Shown one piece after another: positions 7,276 to 9,933 of a stretch of 9,933 nucleotides of DNA (positions within the stretch are counted from its first letter, which is position 1; every line of letters starts with the position of its first letter). The position numbers and the translations under genes are program-made. The stretch lies in assembly GCA_015486505.1 (NCBI GenBank), contig WFRP01000050.1, positions 1-9,933 of the forward strand. The letters are read 5' to 3'. This stretch comes from Pseudomonadota bacterium (GTDB taxonomy: Bacteria; Desulfobacterota; Anaeroferrophillalia; Anaeroferrophillales; Tharpellaceae). The notes under the pieces were generated by a model that saw only the letters and a program-made list of their open reading frames with translations, ran no database searches and was not told the origin of the DNA.

Positions 7276-8775
7276 ATGATAAGAAAACTGGTCGCGGGCC
7301 TGTCGGTATTAAACTACCTGGGTTCACTGTTATTTATCTTCGGCTTTTTGATGATGCTCCCGGCTCTGGTCAATATATTCTTTCCCGAACCGCATATTTC
7401 GGCCAGAGTTATCGGGGCCTTCGTCGTTCCGGGGCTAACTTTAAGCATGATCGGGCTGTTTTTAACCAAACGCCTGCCGACCAGTGTCCCCGATATCCAG
7501 GAGAGTATGATAATTACGGCGTTGGCCTGGATCGTGGTCTCGGTAGCCGGCGCGATTCCCATCTTCCTGCTGCTGGAGCGCTCCTTCATTGACGTTCTTT
7601 TTGAGGCGACCAGCGGCATCACCGCGTCAGGTTTGACAATCTTCACCGGGCTGGAAGAGATGCCGCCGGCAATTTTGTTCTGGCGCTCGTTTATGCAGTG
7701 GATCGGCGGTATCGGGATTTTGACGTTTTTCCTTGCCGTCAGCTTTCGCGGCGGCAGCGCCGCCGCTACCCTTTTCAGCGCTGAAAGCCACAAAATCCAG
7801 AGCCGCCGCCCGGTTCCCGGCATTTTCAATACCGTAAAAATCATCTGGACGATCTATGGCGGCATGACGATTCTGGCCTTCATTCTCCTCTACCTTGAAG
7901 GCATGACATTTTTTGACGCCTTAAACCACACCATGACCCTGGTTTCAACCGGCGGTTTTTCAACCCACGACGCCTCAATCGCCTATTTCAGCAATTTCCG
8001 AAACGGCTGCCTCATAGAATACACCATGATCTTCTTTATGCTGATGGGCGGGACTAATTTTCTGATTCATTATAAAGTCAGCACCGGCAACTGGCGGATT
8101 CTCTACCAGGATTTCGAAATGCGGCTCTTCTGGTTTATCATTGTCGGGGCCGTCATTTTCATCGGCACCGACATCTACATCGCCCACGGCGATAAAGTTT
8201 TATCATCCTGGCCAAACTTCCAGCGCCATTTTCGCACGACCCTGTTTCAAACCATCTCGATTATCACCAGTACCGGCTATGCCACCCGCAACCTCAACGA
8301 TCCTTACTACCCGGCTCTGGCAAAACAGATTTTTCTGCTGTTAATGTTTGTCGGCGGCTGTATCGGCTCGACCGCCGGCGGCTTTAAGGTTCTGCGCTTA
8401 GGCGTTCTCTGGCGCACTCTGGCCAACGAACTCAAACAGCTTTCATTACCGCCGAAAGCCGTTATCCCTCTGGTTATCCAGGGCCGAATTATCCCGCCAC
8501 GGGAGATAAAGCGGGTCTGCGCCCTGCTCTTTGCCTGGATCGGCCTGATCTGGACCGGAACCTCAATAACTTTAGCCTGTACCGACCTTGACGGCGTCCA
8601 GGCCCTCTCCGGAATGCTCTCGGCGGTCAGCAATATGGGGCCGTTTTTTTTCTCAACCCCGGAACTCGCCGCCTTTCCCGTGGCAGTCAAGGGTTGCTAT
8701 ATTTTCGGTATGCTGGCCGGCCGCCTCGAAGTGCTGCCGCTTTTTGTCCTCTGCGCCCGTCTGGCACGGAGGTAG
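7276..8775 (+). CDS. trkH: Potassium uptake protein TrkH, channel-forming membrane subunit
   Basis: This 499-residue inner-membrane protein of the Trk/Ktr/HKT superfamily takes up K+ through a pore built from four membrane-pore-membrane repeats. The filter loops are all visible: TSGITASGLT (112-121, filter G119), STGGFST (224-230), TSTGYATRN (331-339, G334) and SNMGP (452-456, G455). The conserved IGGIG (143-147) and GSTAGGFK (364-371) blocks and the C-terminal AGRLEVLPLF are also present. The length is close to the usual ~480 for TrkH. The ATG at 7276 starts directly at the first hydrophobic segment; AGAAGG (7257-7262) lies 12 nt upstream, a long spacing. The stop at 8775 is 26 nt before trkA, its gating partner. 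KtrB/KtrD is the nearest alternative, but the length and loops favour TrkH. Confidence 0.95.
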   Translation: MIRKLVAGLSVLNYLGSLLFIFGFLMMLPALVNIFFPEPHISARVIGAFVVPGLTLSMIGLFLTKRLPTSVPDIQESMIITALAWIVVSVAGAIPIFLLLERSFIDVLFEATSGITASGLTIFTGLEEMPPAILFWRSFMQWIGGIGILTFFLAVSFRGGSAAATLFSAESHKIQSRRPVPGIFNTVKIIWTIYGGMTILAFILLYLEGMTFFDALNHTMTLVSTGGFSTHDASIAYFSNFRNGCLIEYTMIFFMLMGGTNFLIHYKVSTGNWRILYQDFEMRLFWFIIVGAVIFIGTDIYIAHGDKVLSSWPNFQRHFRTTLFQTISIITSTGYATRNLNDPYYPALAKQIFLLLMFVGGCIGSTAGGFKVLRLGVLWRTLANELKQLSLPPKAVIPLVIQGRIIPPREIKRVCALLFAWIGLIWTGTSITLACTDLDGVQALSGMLSAVSNMGPFFFSTPELAAFPVAVKGCYIFGMLAGRLEVLPLFVLCARLARR

Positions 8776-8786
8776 GATTAATGTAA
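8768..8786 (+). promoter_or_regulatory. Strong Shine-Dalgarno followed by a start-stop (ATG-TAA) in the trkH-trkA junction
   Basis: GGAGG (8768-8772) overlaps the last codons of trkH. Eight nt later comes ATG (8781-8783), immediately followed by TAA (8784-8786). The real trkA start at 8802 has its own AAGGA (8791-8795) six nt upstream. The stronger site therefore leads to a two-codon frame. It may only be a relic or chance, or it may hold ribosomes for reinitiation at trkA. Confidence 0.35.
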
Positions 8787-8801
8787 ACAAAAGGATTTAT
8801 C

Positions 8802-9470
8802 ATGTATGTAGTTATTGCCGGGGGCGGTGTCGGCGGCTCCCATGTCGGCCGGATGCTGGCCAACCGCAAGGATGATGTCGTCATTATCGACCAGGACCAG
8901 GCCTGCTGTGAAAAACTTTACGCCGAAACCGGGATTATCACAATCAACGGCGCGGCCACCGATATTCTCACATTGAAAGAAGCCGGCATCGAAAGAGCCG
9001 ACGTTGCCATCGCCACCCTCTATCAGGACAGTGACAACCTGGCCTTCGCCCTGCTCGCCCACAGCCTTGGTGTACCCAAAATTATGGCCAAAATGCGCCA
9101 TCCCGACTATGCTGAAGCCTACAAGTTTGCCGGGGTAACCACCATCTGCAATATGATTGAACTTTTTCAGAACAAAGTAATTATGGAGTTGGAAAATCCG
9201 AATATCCAGATTATCTCCCAGATTAAAATCGACACCCTGCTGGTTATGGCCAAATTCCCGGCCAGCGTACCGGACGCCGGCATCAGTGTCAAAGAACTCT
9301 CCCAAAATCCTGTATTTTCGCATAATTGTGTCTTTGCCGGCATCCTCAATGAGACAACCGAAAAGATTCTTATGCCCCGGGGTGATGATCTGATTTTCCC
9401 CGGCGACCGCGTATTCCTGGTGGTTAACCGGCAGCAGATTCCGGGGATATCGCATTTCTTACGCAGATAG
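8802..9470 (+). CDS. trkA: Trk/Ktr-type potassium uptake regulatory subunit TrkA (single RCK)
   Basis: This 222-residue cytoplasmic protein gates the TrkH channel in response to nucleotide binding. It contains an RCK-N Rossmann fold with GGGVGG (7-12, GxGxxG) and an acidic residue after the second strand (D30 in VVIID), the usual NAD(H)-ribose contact. GAATD (50-54) and the AKMRHPDY segment (96-103) are typical of the family. An RCK-C domain follows at about 140-220. E. coli TrkA has two such RCK modules in ~458 residues; this is the half-size form seen in KtrA and many other bacteria, which assembles as a ring of identical subunits. The ATG has AAGGA six nt upstream. It lies 26 nt after trkH on the same strand, so one operon is clear. 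No terminator with a good T run follows. Confidence 0.95.
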   Translation: MYVVIAGGGVGGSHVGRMLANRKDDVVIIDQDQACCEKLYAETGIITINGAATDILTLKEAGIERADVAIATLYQDSDNLAFALLAHSLGVPKIMAKMRHPDYAEAYKFAGVTTICNMIELFQNKVIMELENPNIQIISQIKIDTLLVMAKFPASVPDAGISVKELSQNPVFSHNCVFAGILNETTEKILMPRGDDLIFPGDRVFLVVNRQQIPGISHFLRR

Positions 9471-9529
9471 GGCCGCAGCTTGTGTTAAAAAAACCTGCCG
9501 CCAGGCCCGGCTCGGGGAAAAACCGAAAA
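9471..9529. other. Spacer after trkA, no convincing terminator
   Basis: Two tiny GC stems occur, CCTG/CAGG (9494-9505) and CCCG/CGGG near 9507-9516, but neither is followed by a T run on the plus strand. Termination of trkH-trkA may instead use the stem of the element at 9530-9665. I see no gene here. Confidence 0.3.
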
Positions 9530-9665
9530 TCAACCTTGATGCCCTCGTAAAAACTCCGGAGAAAAATTTTCAACCACTACATATAGTGATTGCAGGTATT
9601 AAAAAACACAACATATTGTGTCTGAAATTCTTGGGAAATACTTTTTACGGGTCCATCAACCTTGA
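9530..9665. mobile_element. MITE-like 136-bp element with terminal inverted repeats
   Basis: The left end (9530-9555) and the reverse complement of the right end (9640-9665) match at 20 of 26 positions, including TTGATG and CGTAAAAA. The end sequence ATCAACCTTGA also occurs as an exact 11-bp direct repeat (9529-9539 and 9655-9665), because its core is nearly palindromic. Inside are two hairpins with the same CATA loop: CACTA/TAGTG (9575-9588) and ACACAA/TTGTGT (9606-9621). There is no coding capacity, so it would be non-autonomous. I recall similar CGTAAAAAGTC-type inverted repeats between genes of deltaproteobacteria, but could not check this. Confidence 0.6.
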
Positions 9666-9744
9666 CATTTTAAATCCCGTGTGATAGCTATATGGAAGCT
9701 CAGTTTCGCCCCCTACCCAGGGGCAATCCGATGGCCCGCAAATA

Positions 9745-9826
9745 AGTACTCTTACCAGAACATTTTCTTGTTTTTACAGTTAAAAAAAGCTGTCGAAAAA
9801 AACAAGAAAATAACCTGTAAGGCACT
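9745..9826 (+). repeat. Palindromic repeat, copy D (distant single copy)
   Basis: This copy has the same orientation and ends as copies A-C, about 9.3 kb away. AGTAC (9745-9749) faces GCACT (9822-9826, one A-C mismatch), CTTA (9751-9754) pairs with TAAG (9818-9821), CAG (9756-9758) with CTG (9815-9817), and AAC (9759-9761) faces AAC (9812-9814). The inner stem is longer: ATTTTCTTGTTTTT (9762-9775) with AAAAACAAGAAAAT (9798-9811), 14 perfect pairs, capped by ACAG/CTGT (9776-9779 and 9790-9793). Against B and C the 5' arm looks as if about 13 nt were lost, while the 3' arm changed to stay complementary. Confidence 0.88.
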
Positions 9827-9896
9827 AATGGGCTCCCGCTCGCTTCCGAAAAACAACGAAATCGTTTCCGCAACCGCTTACGAAAAACCACCCCCG

Positions 9897-9916
9897 CCCC
9901 CTCCAGAAGGTGGGGG
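9897..9916. repeat. GC-rich hairpin near the right edge
   Basis: CCCCC, T, CC (9897-9904) pairs with GG, T, GGGGG (9909-9916) around an AGAA loop, with one T-T mismatch. On the plus strand it is followed by only a weak TAAAATTT, and on the minus strand by GGTTTTTCG after a few bases. It could end transcription of a gene beyond the edge, or be another dispersed GC-rich repeat. Just upstream, CGCTTMCGAAAAAC occurs twice (9841-9854 and 9875-9888) with one mismatch. Confidence 0.4.
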
Positions 9917-9933
9917 GTAAAATTTGGCTGAAT

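Noticed and set aside
8778..9455. 225-residue open frame antisense to trkA
   Set aside because: It lies wholly opposite the well-supported TrkA sequence and has no recognisable domain; it is a shadow of high-GC third positions.
104..9826. Integron attC sites flanking gene cassettes
   Set aside because: The fold resembles attC in outline, but the GTTRRRY and RYYYAAC boxes are missing, the copies are only ~50 bp apart, and the genes between are large housekeeping operons. No integrase is present.
9681..9920. 79-residue open frame on the plus strand
   Set aside because: It runs straight through palindromic copy D and ends in the GC-rich hairpin as a proline run. The composition is that of repeats and it has no ribosome binding site.

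Overview
The window is about half GC and holds four complete protein genes in two divergent pairs, framed by two repeat-rich intergenic regions. The genes point to a Gram-negative bacterium: a B-type aconitase, a large AsmA-like (DUF748) envelope protein with an OmpA-like tail, and a TrkH plus short TrkA potassium uptake pair. The gene set and the style of intergenic repeats fit an anaerobic deltaproteobacterium (Desulfobacterota) best. That placement is inference; there is no rRNA or other phylogenetic marker here.

Layout, left to right. Positions 1-422 are a tandem array of structured repeats that runs off the left edge: short GC-rich mini-hairpins at 1-96, then three copies of a ~72-nt imperfect palindrome at a ~124-bp period. 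Positions 3042-490 (minus) encode aconitase AcnB. Positions 6915-3079 (minus) encode the DUF748 protein, ending 36 nt before the acnB start, so the two are probably cotranscribed. Positions 6916-7275 are a 360-bp divergent promoter region with several inverted repeats and a candidate sigma-70 promoter for trkH. Positions 7276-8775 and 8802-9470 (plus) are trkH and trkA, an evident operon for the membrane channel and the cytoplasmic NAD-binding gating subunit of a K+ uptake system. Positions 9471-9933 are non-coding and hold a MITE-like element with terminal inverted repeats (9530-9665), a fourth copy of the palindromic repeat (9745-9826) and a GC-rich hairpin.

The genes are ordinary housekeeping and envelope functions with all expected motifs. 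The most unusual feature is the palindromic repeat family. Its ends are nearly invariant in four copies, with bulged bases on one arm only. In each copy the 3' inner arm complements a different segment of the 5' arm, so a hairpin is kept although the inner sequence differs. This suggests the fold itself matters, either as a mobile REP-like single-stranded DNA structure or as an RNA. No transposase, integrase, reverse transcriptase or other partner gene is present in the window.
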